This document shows, one piece after another, positions 34,430 to 44,493 of a stretch of 64,000 bases of DNA. Source of the DNA: Microbacterium horticulturae (GTDB lineage: Bacteria > Actinomycetota > Actinomycetes > Actinomycetales > Microbacteriaceae); the NCBI RefSeq assembly GCF_029094505.1, contig NZ_CP119108.1, positions 2,666,001 through 2,730,000 of the forward strand. Reading direction: 5' to 3'. Each line of letters opens with the position of its first letter. Within the stretch, counting starts at the first letter, position 1. The notes below the pieces were generated by a model. That model was not told the origin of the DNA. It did not search any database and worked only from the letters and a program-made list of their open reading frames with translations. Position numbers and translations under genes: made by a program.

Positions 34430-35641
34430 ATGCACAGCTCTGAGATGGCCGAGCTCACCGCCCTGCTGACCCCCGACGGGCTGAGCCTGCTCGACGAGCT
34501 CGGCCCTGTCGTCTCGACCGCCGACGCGGCGCGCGCCGTCTCGCGGCTGCGCGCGGCCGGGCACTCCCCCGACCTCGTCTCGGCGGTCGTCGGCCAGGCG
34601 CACCTGCGTGCGAAGGCGACGGCCAAGTTCGGCGACTTCGCCGCGCGCATGCTGTTCACCCGCGCCGGCCTCGAACAGGCGACGCGCCTGCCGGTGGCCG
34701 CGCACCACGCCTCACGGATGCGCACGGCCGGCATCGCGCGCGTCGCCGACCTCGGCTGCGGCATCGGCGGCGATGCCCTCGCCTTCGCCGCCGCGGGCCT
34801 GCGCGTGGACGCCGTCGATGCCGACGAGGTCACCGCCGCCATCGCCGCGTACAACCTCGCCGTGTTCGGCGACACCGTCACCGTGCGGCAGGGCCGGGCC
34901 GAGGCATCCCCCCTCTCCGACGTCGACGCGCTCTGGCTCGATCCGGCCCGCCGCACCGCCGGGCACCGCGAGACCCGGCGCGTGGGCGCGGCCGACTACT
35001 CGCCTCCGCTGGACTGGGCGTTCGAGATCGCGCAGACGCTGCCCACCGGCATCAAGCTCGGGCCCGGGCATGACCGCGACGAGCTGCCCGCCGAGGCGGA
35101 GACGCAGTGGGTCAGCGCCGACGGCACGGTCGTCGAGCTCGTGGTGTGGACGGGTGCGCTCGCCCGCGACGGCGTGCGGCGCTCGGCGCTCGTGCTGCGC
35201 GGCGAGCGTGCACACGAGCTGACCGCCGCCGCAGACGCGCCCGACGCCGAAGTGCGCGAACTCGGCGCCTACCTGCACGAGCCCGACGGGGCCGTCATCC
35301 GCGCGCGGCTGGTCGGCGAGGTCGCGCGAGAGCTCGAGGGCGGCATGCTCGATCCGCACATCGCGTACATCACGGGGGATGCCGCACTCACGAGCCCATT
35401 CGTGCAGTCGTTCCGCGTGCGCGAGACGATGGCCGCCAACGCGAAGGCTGTGAACGCCGCGCTGCGCGCGCACGACATCGGCACGATCGAGATCAAGAAA
35501 CGCGGGATGGATGTCGACCCCGCCGCATTCCGGAAGAAGCTGACGCTGCGCGGCCACGCATCGGCGACGCTGTTCCTGACCCGAGTGGGCACGCGCCACC
35601 TCGCGATCCTCGCCGATCGGGTGCGGGCCGATCAGGTGTAG
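34430..35641 (+). CDS. SAM-dependent methyltransferase with THUMP-like domain
   Basis: A 403-residue class I methyltransferase. The SAM motif is 'VADLGCGIGGDALAFAAAGLRVDAVDADE', followed by 'ALWLDPARRT' in place of an NPPY loop. The C-terminal region ('AAFRKKLTLRGHASATLFLTRVGTRHLAIL') matches the THUMP-like domain of a conserved actinobacterial family. An RNA substrate is likely from the domain, but unproven. ATG 34430 is used; ATG 34445 (MAELTALLTPDG) is a possible start. It is divergent from the IniB-like gene. Confidence 0.85.
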   Translation: MHSSEMAELTALLTPDGLSLLDELGPVVSTADAARAVSRLRAAGHSPDLVSAVVGQAHLRAKATAKFGDFAARMLFTRAGLEQATRLPVAAHHASRMRTAGIARVADLGCGIGGDALAFAAAGLRVDAVDADEVTAAIAAYNLAVFGDTVTVRQGRAEASPLSDVDALWLDPARRTAGHRETRRVGAADYSPPLDWAFEIAQTLPTGIKLGPGHDRDELPAEAETQWVSADGTVVELVVWTGALARDGVRRSALVLRGERAHELTAAADAPDAEVRELGAYLHEPDGAVIRARLVGEVARELEGGMLDPHIAYITGDAALTSPFVQSFRVRETMAANAKAVNAALRAHDIGTIEIKKRGMDVDPAAFRKKLTLRGHASATLFLTRVGTRHLAILADRVRADQV

Positions 35642-35672
35642 GCCGATCAGGCCGGGTGAGGATGCCGCAGGC

Positions 35673-36149
35673 TCAGGTGAACAGCTGCTCCTGATACGCC
35701 AGCCACACCAGCCAGCCGGCGCTGTAGAGGATCGAGAGGATGCTCAGGCCCAGCGCCCACCCGGCCATGAAGCGGCTGTCCCATGGGCGCCGCAGCGCGA
35801 CGATGGAGACGATAACCCCGGCGATGCCGAGCGGGAACGTCCAGCCCACGAAGAACGACGCGGCGAGCGCGACGACGGCCAGCCCGAGCGCCCAGGCGCT
35901 CAACGTGCCGTGCACCTGCTCGGTGCCGACCCATTCATACTCCGGCAGCGGCTCGACGTCTTCGCTGGGGCCCACGTCGGTCGCCGGCACGTCGACCGGT
36001 GCAGTGGGCAGTCGCTGGAAGCCGCCACGGTGCTCACCGGGCAGGGCCGAGTCTCCCGAGCGGGTCGGGTCGCCGAAGCCGAGCTCGACCTCGGGTGACG
36101 GCGGGGCCGTCTCGATGTGCGGCGCCGGCGGGGTCTTCTCGTCGCTCAC
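35673..36149 (-). CDS. DUF4190-type membrane protein
   Basis: A 158-residue protein from GTG 36149, overlapping the tsaD stop as GTGA. An acidic, Pro-rich N-terminal half precedes '[39 protein letters not shown]' and '[26 protein letters not shown]', the DUF4190 layout. Function unknown. Last gene of the long minus-strand operon. Confidence 0.75.
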   Translation of the reverse strand: MSDEKTPPAPHIETAPPSPEVELGFGDPTRSGDSALPGEHRGGFQRLPTAPVDVPATDVGPSEDVEPLPEYEWVGTEQVHGTLSAWALGLAVVALAASFFVGWTFPLGIAGVIVSIVALRRPWDSRFMAGWALGLSILSILYSAGWLVWLAYQEQLFT

Positions 36150-37246
36150 GACTGTACCGCCGCGGTGCTCTCGGCCACCTGGATCTGGGTGACCGGCAGT
36201 GTGGAATCGGCGCCGAATGCGAGTGTCGACGGCTCGCGCCCCGAGGCGATCAGCTGTGCGGCCAGCGCCGCGATCATGGCCCCGTTGTCGGTGCACAGCG
36301 ACAGCCGCGGGATGCGCACGGTGACGCCCGCCTGCTCGGCACGGGCCAGCGCGACATCGCGCAGCCGGCGGTTCGCAATCACCCCGCCGCCCAGCAGCAG
36401 CCGCGGCACGTCGTGGCGCGCGCACGCGTCGAGCGCCTTGGTGACGAGCACGTCCACGACCGCTTCGCGGAAGCTCGCCGCGACGTCGGCGACGGGCACC
36501 GGCTCGCCCGCGGCCTCGTGCTGCTCGATCCAGCGCGCGACGGCGGTCTTCAGTCCCGAGAACGAGAAGTCGTAGCGGTGCTCGGCCATGTCAGACGCGC
36601 GCGAGAGCCCGCGGGGGAACCGGACCGCCGTGGGATCGCCGGATGCCGCGGCCCGATCGATCTCCGGGCCACCCGGGTAGGGCAGACCCAGGATGCGGGC
36701 CACCTTGTCGAAGGCCTCGCCGGCCGCGTCATCCATCGTCTCACCCAGCAGTTCGACGTCGGTGGTCAGATCGCGCACGAGCAGCAGCGAGGTGTGGCCG
36801 CCCGAGACGAGCAGGGCAACCGTCGGGTACTCCAGGGGGCCGGCCTGGGCATCGAGGATGTCGGCGGCGATGTGCCCGACGAGGTGGTTCACGGCGTAGA
36901 GGGGCTTGCCGAGCGAGACGGCGAGCGCCTTGGCCGCGCCGACTCCCACCATGAGGGCGCCGGCCAACCCCGGACCGCTCGTGACGGCGACGGCGTCGAG
37001 GTCCGCCAGCGGCAGCGGGCCCGGCAGGCCGAGGTTCGCGCCGGCCTCGGCGAGAGCGGCCTCGATCGACGGCTGCAGCGCCTCGAGGTGTGCGCGGGCG
37101 GCGACCTCGGGGATCACGCCGCCGTAGCGCGCGTGCTGCTCCATGCTGCTGGCGATGGTGTTCGAGAGCAGCGTGCGGCCGCGCACGATGCCGATGCCGG
37201 TCTCGTCGCAGCTCGACTCGATACCCAGCACGAGGGGGTCAGACAT
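36146..37246 (-). CDS. tsaD: tRNA N6-threonylcarbamoyladenosine transferase TsaD
   Basis: A 366-residue Kae1/TsaD protein that transfers threonylcarbamoyl to A37 of ANN-decoding tRNAs, working with TsaB and TsaE. It begins '[17 protein letters not shown]' and has '[19 protein letters not shown]' with metal-binding His, '[14 protein letters not shown]', '[12 protein letters not shown]' and '[14 protein letters not shown]'. It overlaps rimI by 8 bp. Confidence 0.96.
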   Translation of the reverse strand: MSDPLVLGIESSCDETGIGIVRGRTLLSNTIASSMEQHARYGGVIPEVAARAHLEALQPSIEAALAEAGANLGLPGPLPLADLDAVAVTSGPGLAGALMVGVGAAKALAVSLGKPLYAVNHLVGHIAADILDAQAGPLEYPTVALLVSGGHTSLLLVRDLTTDVELLGETMDDAAGEAFDKVARILGLPYPGGPEIDRAAASGDPTAVRFPRGLSRASDMAEHRYDFSFSGLKTAVARWIEQHEAAGEPVPVADVAASFREAVVDVLVTKALDACARHDVPRLLLGGGVIANRRLRDVALARAEQAGVTVRIPRLSLCTDNGAMIAALAAQLIASGREPSTLAFGADSTLPVTQIQVAESTAAVQS

Positions 37247-37916
37247 CGTGCGTCACCTCCGTCGGCGCGCCGGCGCCTGGCGCCACCCGCTGTGTCGGCT
37301 GCACCTCACAGGGTTCGGAGGATTGCGCGGACTTCGGATGATTCGACGAGAATCCTGCGAACTTCGCGCGATCATCCGGAGTTTGTGAATCGCCAGCATC
37401 CGCAGGACGCACAGATCCCGCGGCATCCATAGACCCCACGGCATCCATAGAATCCGTGGCCGCATATCCGCGCAGGTCCGCCTGCATGACGATGGCGTCG
37501 ACGTCGTCGGGCTGGTAATAGCGGGGCCGCCGGCCGACTTCGCGAAAGCCCTCTGACACATACAGCGCCTGTGCGACCGGGTTGTCGGCGCGCACCTCGA
37601 GGAAGAGGTCGCGCACGCCGCGGCGCTGGGCCTCGGCGATGAGCTCGACCAGCAGCATCCGTCCCCATCCACGACCGCGGGATGCCGCAGCCACCGCTAT
37701 GGTCTGGATGTCGCCGTCGCGCGACCCAGCCACGGCCCGTAGCCCGGCATAGCCGGCGAGGGCGCCGTCGTGCTCGAGCACGAGGTAGCGGCCGTGCGGT
37801 GAGGCGAGCTCGTCGCGCATGGTGCGCGCGCTCCAGGCGTCGGTCGGGAATGACGCCCGTTCGAGCGCCATGATGGCCTCGAGATCCGAGCCTGTGGCGG
37901 TGCGCAGCGCGATCAC
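37239..37916 (-). CDS. rimI: Ribosomal protein S18-alanine N-acetyltransferase RimI, with repeat-derived C-terminal tail
   Basis: A 225-residue GNAT. Residues 1 to ~150 are a typical RimI ('[22 protein letters not shown]', acetyl-CoA loop '[27 protein letters not shown]', '[39 protein letters not shown]'). The family usually ends near 150-165. Here ~70 more residues follow; residues ~177-204 are encoded by copy 3 of the 83-bp palindromic repeat, and the adjoining part has repeated [12 protein letters not shown]. The tail keeps the frame and overlaps tsaD by 8 bp. It lies in the tsaE-tsaB-rimI-tsaD operon. Confidence 0.93.
   Translation of the reverse strand: MIALRTATGSDLEAIMALERASFPTDAWSARTMRDELASPHGRYLVLEHDGALAGYAGLRAVAGSRDGDIQTIAVAAASRGRGWGRMLLVELIAEAQRRGVRDLFLEVRADNPVAQALYVSEGFREVGRRPRYYQPDDVDAIVMQADLRGYAATDSMDAVGSMDAAGSVRPADAGDSQTPDDRAKFAGFSSNHPKSAQSSEPCEVQPTQRVAPGAGAPTEVTHDV
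37306..37388. repeat. 83-bp palindromic element, copy 3, inside rimI
   Basis: TCACAGGGTTCGGAGGAT at the left pairs imperfectly with ATCATCCGGAGTTTGTGA at the right. The inner ACTTCGGATGATTCGACGA and ACTTCGCGCGATCAT match copies 1 and 2. The element is read in frame as the RimI tail. Confidence 0.85.
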
Positions 37917-38728
37917 AGGCCCACCTTCTTGCGCGCGGCAGGCAGGGCGACGTCGGGCGAGCGCAGGTAGAGCGCGTCGTGCGGGCCGATCTCGCGCCCG
38001 GCCGCGAGGGCGCGGGCGGCGGCCAGGGCGAGCATCATGCCCGAGACGGCGGTGGCGTCGCGGCGCTCGGCGCCGGCTTGGGCGAGCACGGCGTCGATCT
38101 CGTCACGCGGGGCCAGGGCCGGTCCGGTCGAGCGCACGGGCAGTCCGTCGTCGTCGAGCCCCTCGTAGACCGAGTACGCGACCTCGCGGCGGCGCGCGTC
38201 GGTGACGACGGCGAAGCGCGGGGTCGCGGCATCCCGCATCGCGTCGAGCAGGAGCATCTCGAGGGCGATCGCGTCGTGGCTGACCACCGGCACGACCGGG
38301 ATGCCCCGCCCGAGCGCGAACGCGCGCGCGGCGGCGATGCCGATCCGCAGGCCGGTGAAGGGGCCGGGTCCCATGCCGGCGGCGACGTGGGTGATCTCCC
38401 CGGCGCGGGCCGCCGCGGCCTCACCAGCGTCGGCCGCTCCAGCGTCGAACGCTCCAGCGTCGGCCGCTCCAGCGTCGAATTCATATGAATTTGGCGATTG
38501 CACATCAAACCGCCGACGGTTTGATGTTCTCTCGACAGTTTTATGTGCACTCGCGGCCTGGACCGAGGACGGACCGGGATGCCACGGCCCGACGACCTGC
38601 TCGAGCAGCGTGCCGATCACCTCGGCGTGAGCGAGCGGATCGGCGCTGTCGGCCTGGGCACGCGCGACGCCGTCCTCCTCGATGACGGCGACCGTCGTGC
38701 CGAGCGAGGTGTCGATGCCGAGGATCAC
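37913..38728 (-). CDS. tsaB: tRNA threonylcarbamoyladenosine biosynthesis protein TsaB, with repeat-derived insertion
   Basis: A 271-residue TsaB from GTG 38728 (ILGIDTSLGTTVAVIEEDG). Residues 1-50 and ~108-271 align with the family ('LAHAEVIGTLLEQVVG', 'HVAAGMGPGPFTGLRIGIAAARAFALG'). Between them lies an insertion of about 55 residues: ~59-85 are encoded by an 80-bp palindromic repeat (containing TSNRRRFDVQSPNSYEFD), then DAGAADAGAFDAGAADAG from 15-bp repeats. It falls in the loop before the GPGPFTG strand, so the fold may tolerate it. TsaB is the TsaD partner. Upstream lies the second 20-bp tandem array. Confidence 0.92.
   Translation of the reverse strand: MILGIDTSLGTTVAVIEEDGVARAQADSADPLAHAEVIGTLLEQVVGPWHPGPSSVQAASAHKTVERTSNRRRFDVQSPNSYEFDAGAADAGAFDAGAADAGEAAAARAGEITHVAAGMGPGPFTGLRIGIAAARAFALGRGIPVVPVVSHDAIALEMLLLDAMRDAATPRFAVVTDARRREVAYSVYEGLDDDGLPVRSTGPALAPRDEIDAVLAQAGAERRDATAVSGMMLALAAARALAAGREIGPHDALYLRSPDVALPAARKKVGL
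38429..38480 (-). repeat. 15-bp coding repeats within tsaB
   Basis: CGTCGGCCGCTCCAG and CGTCGAACGCTCCAG units alternate for about 3.5 copies, encoding FDAGAADAG twice. They adjoin the palindromic repeat at 38474. Confidence 0.8.
38474..38553. repeat. 80-bp palindromic element of second family, copy 1, inside tsaB
   Basis: It contains the 14-bp palindrome AATTCATATGAATT, then a hairpin CATCAAACCG-CCGA-CGGTTTGATG, then TTATGTGCACTCG. Copy 2 (41101-41181) carries the same parts in the same order on the opposite strand. Confidence 0.9.
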
Positions 38729-38805
38729 GCCTTCCAGGGTAATGGGCCCCGGCCCGACGGAAGCTGAGGAGCGGCACCGACGCCCCCGCGAAGCCGCGAC
38801 CACCC

Positions 38806-39025
38806 CGCGAGGTCGTACGCAATCCCTCGAGGTCGTACGTGATCCCGCGAGGTCGTACCCAATCCCGCGAGGTCGTACGCAATCCCGCGAGGTCGTACGC
38901 AATCCCGCGAGGTCGTACGTGATCACGCCGAGGTCGTACGCAACGGTCGAATACGCACTCCCACGAGGTCGTACGCAACCTCGCGAGATTAGCTACGACC
39001 TCGCGAAAACCGCTACGACCTCGCG
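38806..39025. repeat. Second tandem array, 20-bp period, core GAGGTCGTAC
   Basis: GGTCGTAC recurs at 38811, 38831, 38851, 38871, 38891 and 38911 in exact 20-bp steps, then at 38932 and 38968 with broken spacing. The spacer half is mostly GCAATCCCGCGA. At the end the core appears inverted (CTACGACCTCGCG at 38993 and 39013). It fills the 308-bp gap between the tsaE stop and the tsaB start, as the first array fills the gap before clpP. Confidence 0.92.
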
Positions 39026-39036
39026 GGGCAGAGGGG

Positions 39037-39543
39037 TCAGGCGCCGCGGCGCCACACGGTGACCACCCGGGGGTCGGGGGCGTCCTGGTCTTCTGGATCC
39101 CAATCGGGCAGCGCGCACGCCGAGTCGGAGCCGTGCCCGCCCGTCGCGCGCTCGAGCTCGACCTCCCACCACGTCTCGCGCAGCCCCTCGGCCATGCCGC
39201 GGCCCCACTCCACCACGACGACCGAGCGCTCGGCGTCGATGTCGAGGTCGTCGAGCTCGAGCGCCGACCCGAGCCGGTACGCGTCGGCGTGCACGAGCGG
39301 CGCCCCGCCGACCAGCGACGGATGCGTCCGCGCGATCACGAACGTCGGGCTCTGCACGGGCCCGCGCACGCCGAGCCCCTCGGCGATCCCGCGGGTCAGC
39401 GTCGTCTTGCCCGCCCCGAGCGGACCGGTCAGCACCACGAGGTCGCCGGCATGCAGCATCCCGCCCATCCGGCGTCCGAGTGCCTTCATGTCGGCCGCCG
39501 ACGCCACCTCGTGGCGGCCGACGAGCGCGTCCAGGCCGCTCAC
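39037..39543 (-). CDS. tsaE: tRNA threonylcarbamoyladenosine biosynthesis ATPase TsaE
   Basis: A 168-residue P-loop ATPase of the t6A pathway. Walker A is 'VLTGPLGAGKTTLTRGIAEGLG', followed by 'VQSPTFVIARTH' and 'LVHADAYRLGSALELDDLDID', the family's switch and Walker B region. GTG 39543 overlaps the alr stop as GTGA and begins SGLDALVGRHEVASAADM; longer starts read into alr. It energises turnover of the TsaB-TsaD complex. Confidence 0.94.
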   Translation of the reverse strand: MSGLDALVGRHEVASAADMKALGRRMGGMLHAGDLVVLTGPLGAGKTTLTRGIAEGLGVRGPVQSPTFVIARTHPSLVGGAPLVHADAYRLGSALELDDLDIDAERSVVVVEWGRGMAEGLRETWWEVELERATGGHGSDSACALPDWDPEDQDAPDPRVVTVWRRGA

Positions 39544-40664
39544 GCGCGCGCCTCCACACGGGGCACGCGCGGTCCGATCCGGCTCACGATCTCGTAGTTG
39601 ATGGTGGATGCCGCATCTGCCCACTCCTCCGCGCCCGGGGCGCCGAGGGTCGCGTCGCCGAACAGCACGGCTTCGTCGCCCACCGCGACCGGGGCGTCGC
39701 CGACGTCGACCACGAACTGGTCCATGGCGATGCGCCCCGCGACGCGGAATCGCTGCCCCCCGATCGCGACCGGCCCGGCGTTCGACGCCTGCCGCGGCAC
39801 GCCGTCGGCGTAGCCGGCCGGCACGAGCGCGAGTGTCGTGGCGCGGTCGGTGCGATATGTGTATCCGTACGAGACGCCGTGCCCGGCGGGCACTCGCCGC
39901 ACCGCCGCGATCGACGCGTGCAGGGTCATCGCCGGGCGCAGCCCGAGCTCGGCGGGCGTGCGGTCGGCGAACGGCGACAGCCCGTAGAGCCCCAGCCCCA
40001 GCCGCACGCAGTTCAGACGCGTCTCGGGCAGCCCGATCGCCGCCTCGGTGGCGGCCAGGTGCCGCAGGCGCGGGGCGAGTCCCGCGGCCGATGCCGCCGC
40101 CTCCGCGTCGCGGAAGCGCGCCAGCGCCGCGCGGTCGTCGTCGGGTGACGCGTTCGACACGTGGCTGAACAGCCCGGTCACCCGCAGCCGGCCGATGCGC
40201 TCGAGGCGCGCAGCCTCGGCGAAGACGGCGCCGATGTCTTCGGGCGCGATGCCGTTGCGGCCCAGACCCGTCTCGACCTTCAGGTGCACGCCGACGGGAC
40301 GATCAGTGGATGCCGCGGCCGCGGCCTGCTGCAGCTGGTCCATGCTCGAGATGCCCAGCTCGACCCCGAGAGCGGCCGCCTCGTCGAACGTGGTGCCCGG
40401 CGCGTGCAGCCACGCGAGGATTGGGGCGTCGATGCCTCCGCGGCGCAACTGCCGCGCCTCGGCCACGTCGGTCACGCCCAGCCACGTCGCGCCGCCGGCC
40501 AGGGCCGCAGCCGCCGACCGCACCGCACCGTGCCCGTAGCCATCGGCCTTGACCACGGCCATGACCTCGACGCCGGTCAGGGCCCGCAGGTGGCGGGTGT
40601 TCTGGGCGATAGCGCTCGTATCGATGACGGCTTCGCGCAGCACGCCCGGGGCGAGGCGGCTCAT
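39540..40664 (-). CDS. alr: Alanine racemase
   Basis: A 374-residue PLP enzyme supplying D-alanine for peptidoglycan. PLP Lys lies in 'EVMAVVKADGYGHGAV' and the catalytic Tyr in 'GHGVSYGYTYRT'. Also seen: 'GVHLKVETGLGRNGI', 'RLTGLFSH'-like 'VTGLFSHVSNAS' and 'NCVRLGLGLYGLSP'. The GTG/ATG region overlaps acpS by 4 bp. Confidence 0.96.
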   Translation of the reverse strand: MSRLAPGVLREAVIDTSAIAQNTRHLRALTGVEVMAVVKADGYGHGAVRSAAAALAGGATWLGVTDVAEARQLRRGGIDAPILAWLHAPGTTFDEAAALGVELGISSMDQLQQAAAAASTDRPVGVHLKVETGLGRNGIAPEDIGAVFAEAARLERIGRLRVTGLFSHVSNASPDDDRAALARFRDAEAAASAAGLAPRLRHLAATEAAIGLPETRLNCVRLGLGLYGLSPFADRTPAELGLRPAMTLHASIAAVRRVPAGHGVSYGYTYRTDRATTLALVPAGYADGVPRQASNAGPVAIGGQRFRVAGRIAMDQFVVDVGDAPVAVGDEAVLFGDATLGAPGAEEWADAASTINYEIVSRIGPRVPRVEARA

Positions 40665-41041
40665 GCGCTCGCCTCGTTCTCGGGAACGTCTGCGGCCTCG
40701 GCGATGACGTAGGCGATGGCGAGGCCCGCGTCGTGCGACATCGACAGATGCAGGGTCTGGATGCCGCGCGCGGCGACCACCTCGGCCGTGGTGCCGCGCA
40801 GCTCGAACCAGGGCTTGCCCGCGGCATCCGGAACGATCTCGATCTCGGTCCAGTGGACGCCGTCAGATCCGCCCAGGGCCTTGATGAGCGCTTCTTTCGC
40901 CGCGTAGCGCGCGGCCAGCGAGCGCGATGCGAGCGGACGCTCGGACGGCGCGAACAGGCGCGTGAGCAACCTCGGGGTGCGGGCGATGGTGCGCTCGAAG
41001 CGCGGGATGTCGACCAGGTCGACGCCGATCCCGGCGATCAT
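40661..41041 (-). CDS. acpS: Holo-[acyl-carrier-protein] synthase
   Basis: A 126-residue 4'-phosphopantetheinyl transferase. Both signature motifs are present: 'IAGIGVDLVDIPRFERTI' with the Mg-binding Asp, and 'ARYAAKEALIKALGG' with the Glu. It activates acyl carrier protein using CoA, whose synthesis begins with the CoaA encoded ~2.3 kb upstream. Confidence 0.95.
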   Translation of the reverse strand: MIAGIGVDLVDIPRFERTIARTPRLLTRLFAPSERPLASRSLAARYAAKEALIKALGGSDGVHWTEIEIVPDAAGKPWFELRGTTAEVVAARGIQTLHLSMSHDAGLAIAYVIAEAADVPENEASA

Positions 41042-41100
41042 CCGGCCTCCCCTCGCACCTGTACGACTTTAGCGCGCCGAGACAGGGCCCCGTGCTGTCA

Positions 41101-41181
41101 TCGAATGCACATCACACCGCCCCGTGCACATCAAACCGCCGCCGGTTCGATGTGCATCAGACAGATTCATATGAATTCGAC
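41101..41181. repeat. 80-bp palindromic element of second family, copy 2
   Basis: In the acpS-glmS gap, on the opposite strand to copy 1: GTCGAATTCATATGAAT, an 8-nt spacer, TGCACATCGAACCG-GCGG-CGGTTTGATGT and a GTGATGTGCATTCGA end. It is intergenic here, unlike the tsaB copy. Confidence 0.9.
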
Positions 41182-41249
41182 CGTGGTGACAGCGAGGCAG
41201 CACCCACGCCCGCGGCAACAGCAGCGCCCACAGCCCGCCCCGCCCCGCC

Positions 41250-43103
<1,854 letters not shown>

Positions 43104-43246
43104 GGGGTCAATCGTATTCAGCGGTGATTGCGAGGGGTCTGAACAAAGGGATGGATGCCGCGGGTCGGCCTGCCCCGGTCGTTGAGCGAGCGAAGCGAGT
43201 CGAAACGCCCCCGCACCCCGCGCCCCGCACCCCGCGCTCCAGCTCG

Positions 43247-43308
43247 ATGACTTGCCGCAAGTGGCGAGTGGATCCGACGCAACACCCACCACTTGCGGCA
43301 AGTCATCC
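43247..43308. repeat. 62-bp palindrome between coaA and glmS
   Basis: GATGACTTGCCGCAAGTGG (43247-43265) pairs perfectly with CCACTTGCGGCAAGTCATC (43290-43308). The 281-bp gap also holds a GTTGAGCGAGCGAAGCGAG-type word and a short GAACCCCGGAAGAG repeat near 43315-43345. It could terminate coaA transcription but has no T-run. Confidence 0.85.
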
Positions 43309-43384
43309 GCGAGGGAACCCCGGAAGAGGACCCCGGAAGAGAACCCCGCAAGTGGATGCCGCGGCCCGCAGCATCCATCACGCG

Positions 43385-44329
43385 TTACAGCTTGCGCAGC
43401 TGCACGTACTCCACCGCGTGGTCGCGTCCCTTGCGCAGCACGAGCGAGGCCCGGTGCCGGGTGGGCAGCACGTTCTCTTCGAGGTTGGGCAGGTTGATGT
43501 CGTTCCAGAAGCCGAGCGCCCGCTCTTGCGCTTCGGCGTCGCTGATGTCGGCGAAGACCTTGAAGAACGAGTTCGGATTGCTGAACGCCCCGTGCCGCAG
43601 CGCGAGGAAGCGGTCGACGTACCAGCGCTCGATGTTCGCGGCGTCGGCGTCGACGTAGACCGAGAAGTCGAACAGGTCGCTGACCGCGACATCGTTGGGC
43701 GCCGGCGGCGGCTGCAGCACGTTGAGCCCCTCGACGATGAGCACGTCGGGCCGCCGCACGGTCACGTGGGCGTCGGGCACGATGTCGTAGCGCACGTGCG
43801 AGTAGAAAGGCGCCCGCGCCTCGGCCGCTCCGCTTTTGACCTGGAGGAGGAAGTCGACGAGCGCCCGCCGGTCGTACGACTCCGGAAAGCCCTTGCGATC
43901 CATCAGGCCGCGTCGCTTGAGCTCGGCGTTCGGGTACAGAAAACCGTCGGTGGTCACGAGCTCGACCCGCGGGGTGTCGGACCAGCGGCTCATCAGCTCG
44001 CGCAGCAGGCGCGCGATGGTCGATTTGCCGACCGCGACCGACCCCGCCACCGCGAGCACGAACGGGGTCGTGGTGTCGTCGCCCTCCTGCAAGAAGGCGG
44101 AGGTCTCCGCACCGAGCCGCTTCGTCGCCGTCGCGTAGAGACTGAGCAGCCGGCTCAGCGGCAGGTACACGTCGCGCACCTCGGTGAGATCGAGCCGGTC
44201 TCCGAGCCCGCGGATCTGCACGACCTCGGTCTCGGTCAGCGGCTGTGCCATCCCGGCTGCCAGTCGCGCCCAGTCAGCGCGGGCGATCTGCCGGTACCTT
44301 TCGGGCGCGGATGCCTCATCTGTGGCCAC
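43385..44329 (-). CDS. coaA: Pantothenate kinase (type I)
   Basis: A 314-residue prokaryotic-type PanK that phosphorylates pantothenate, the first step of CoA synthesis. It has the P-loop 'LAVAGSVAVGKSTIARLLRELM', 'VELVTTDGFLYPNAELKRRGLMDRKGFPESYD' and 'VLIVEGLNVLQPP'. GTG 44329 (VATDEASAPERYRQIARADW) suits the family start; longer frames enter the divergent promoter region. Confidence 0.95.
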   Translation of the reverse strand: MATDEASAPERYRQIARADWARLAAGMAQPLTETEVVQIRGLGDRLDLTEVRDVYLPLSRLLSLYATATKRLGAETSAFLQEGDDTTTPFVLAVAGSVAVGKSTIARLLRELMSRWSDTPRVELVTTDGFLYPNAELKRRGLMDRKGFPESYDRRALVDFLLQVKSGAAEARAPFYSHVRYDIVPDAHVTVRRPDVLIVEGLNVLQPPPAPNDVAVSDLFDFSVYVDADAANIERWYVDRFLALRHGAFSNPNSFFKVFADISDAEAQERALGFWNDINLPNLEENVLPTRHRASLVLRKGRDHAVEYVQLRKL

Positions 44330-44445
44330 CCGGCAATCGTAGCGGGGTGGATGCCGCGCGCCGTGCGAGGCCGGCGCGCACCTCGTCGCGCGTTCACACT
44401 CGCGCAGACCACCAGCGAGTACCTTCCTCCCCCAATTCTGTGTAC

Positions 44446-44459
44446 TGTATTCAGTATTC
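44446..44459. promoter_or_regulatory. GntR operator-like site 1 (TGTATTCAGTATTC)
   Basis: It lies 35 bp before the first sugar-binding lipoprotein gene and matches the pattern YGTMTWCAGWATWC seen at 47742, 53334 and 53361. The embedded TACTG-TATT-CAGTA is a palindrome. CAGTAT here occupies the same register as the predicted -10 of site 2. Confidence 0.65.
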
Positions 44460-44493
44460 GGCACGGGCCGGTGCCATCGACAAGGAGGTCAGC

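Noticed and set aside
38729..38926. N-terminal extension of TsaB encoded by the second tandem array
   Set aside because: TsaB proteins begin with MILxIDTS; the GTG at 38728 gives exactly this. The array is upstream non-coding sequence.
43104..43384. glmS ribozyme or riboswitch upstream of glmS
   Set aside because: No conserved ribozyme core is recognisable. The gap is filled by a simple palindrome and short repeats, and glmS ribozymes belong mainly to Firmicutes.
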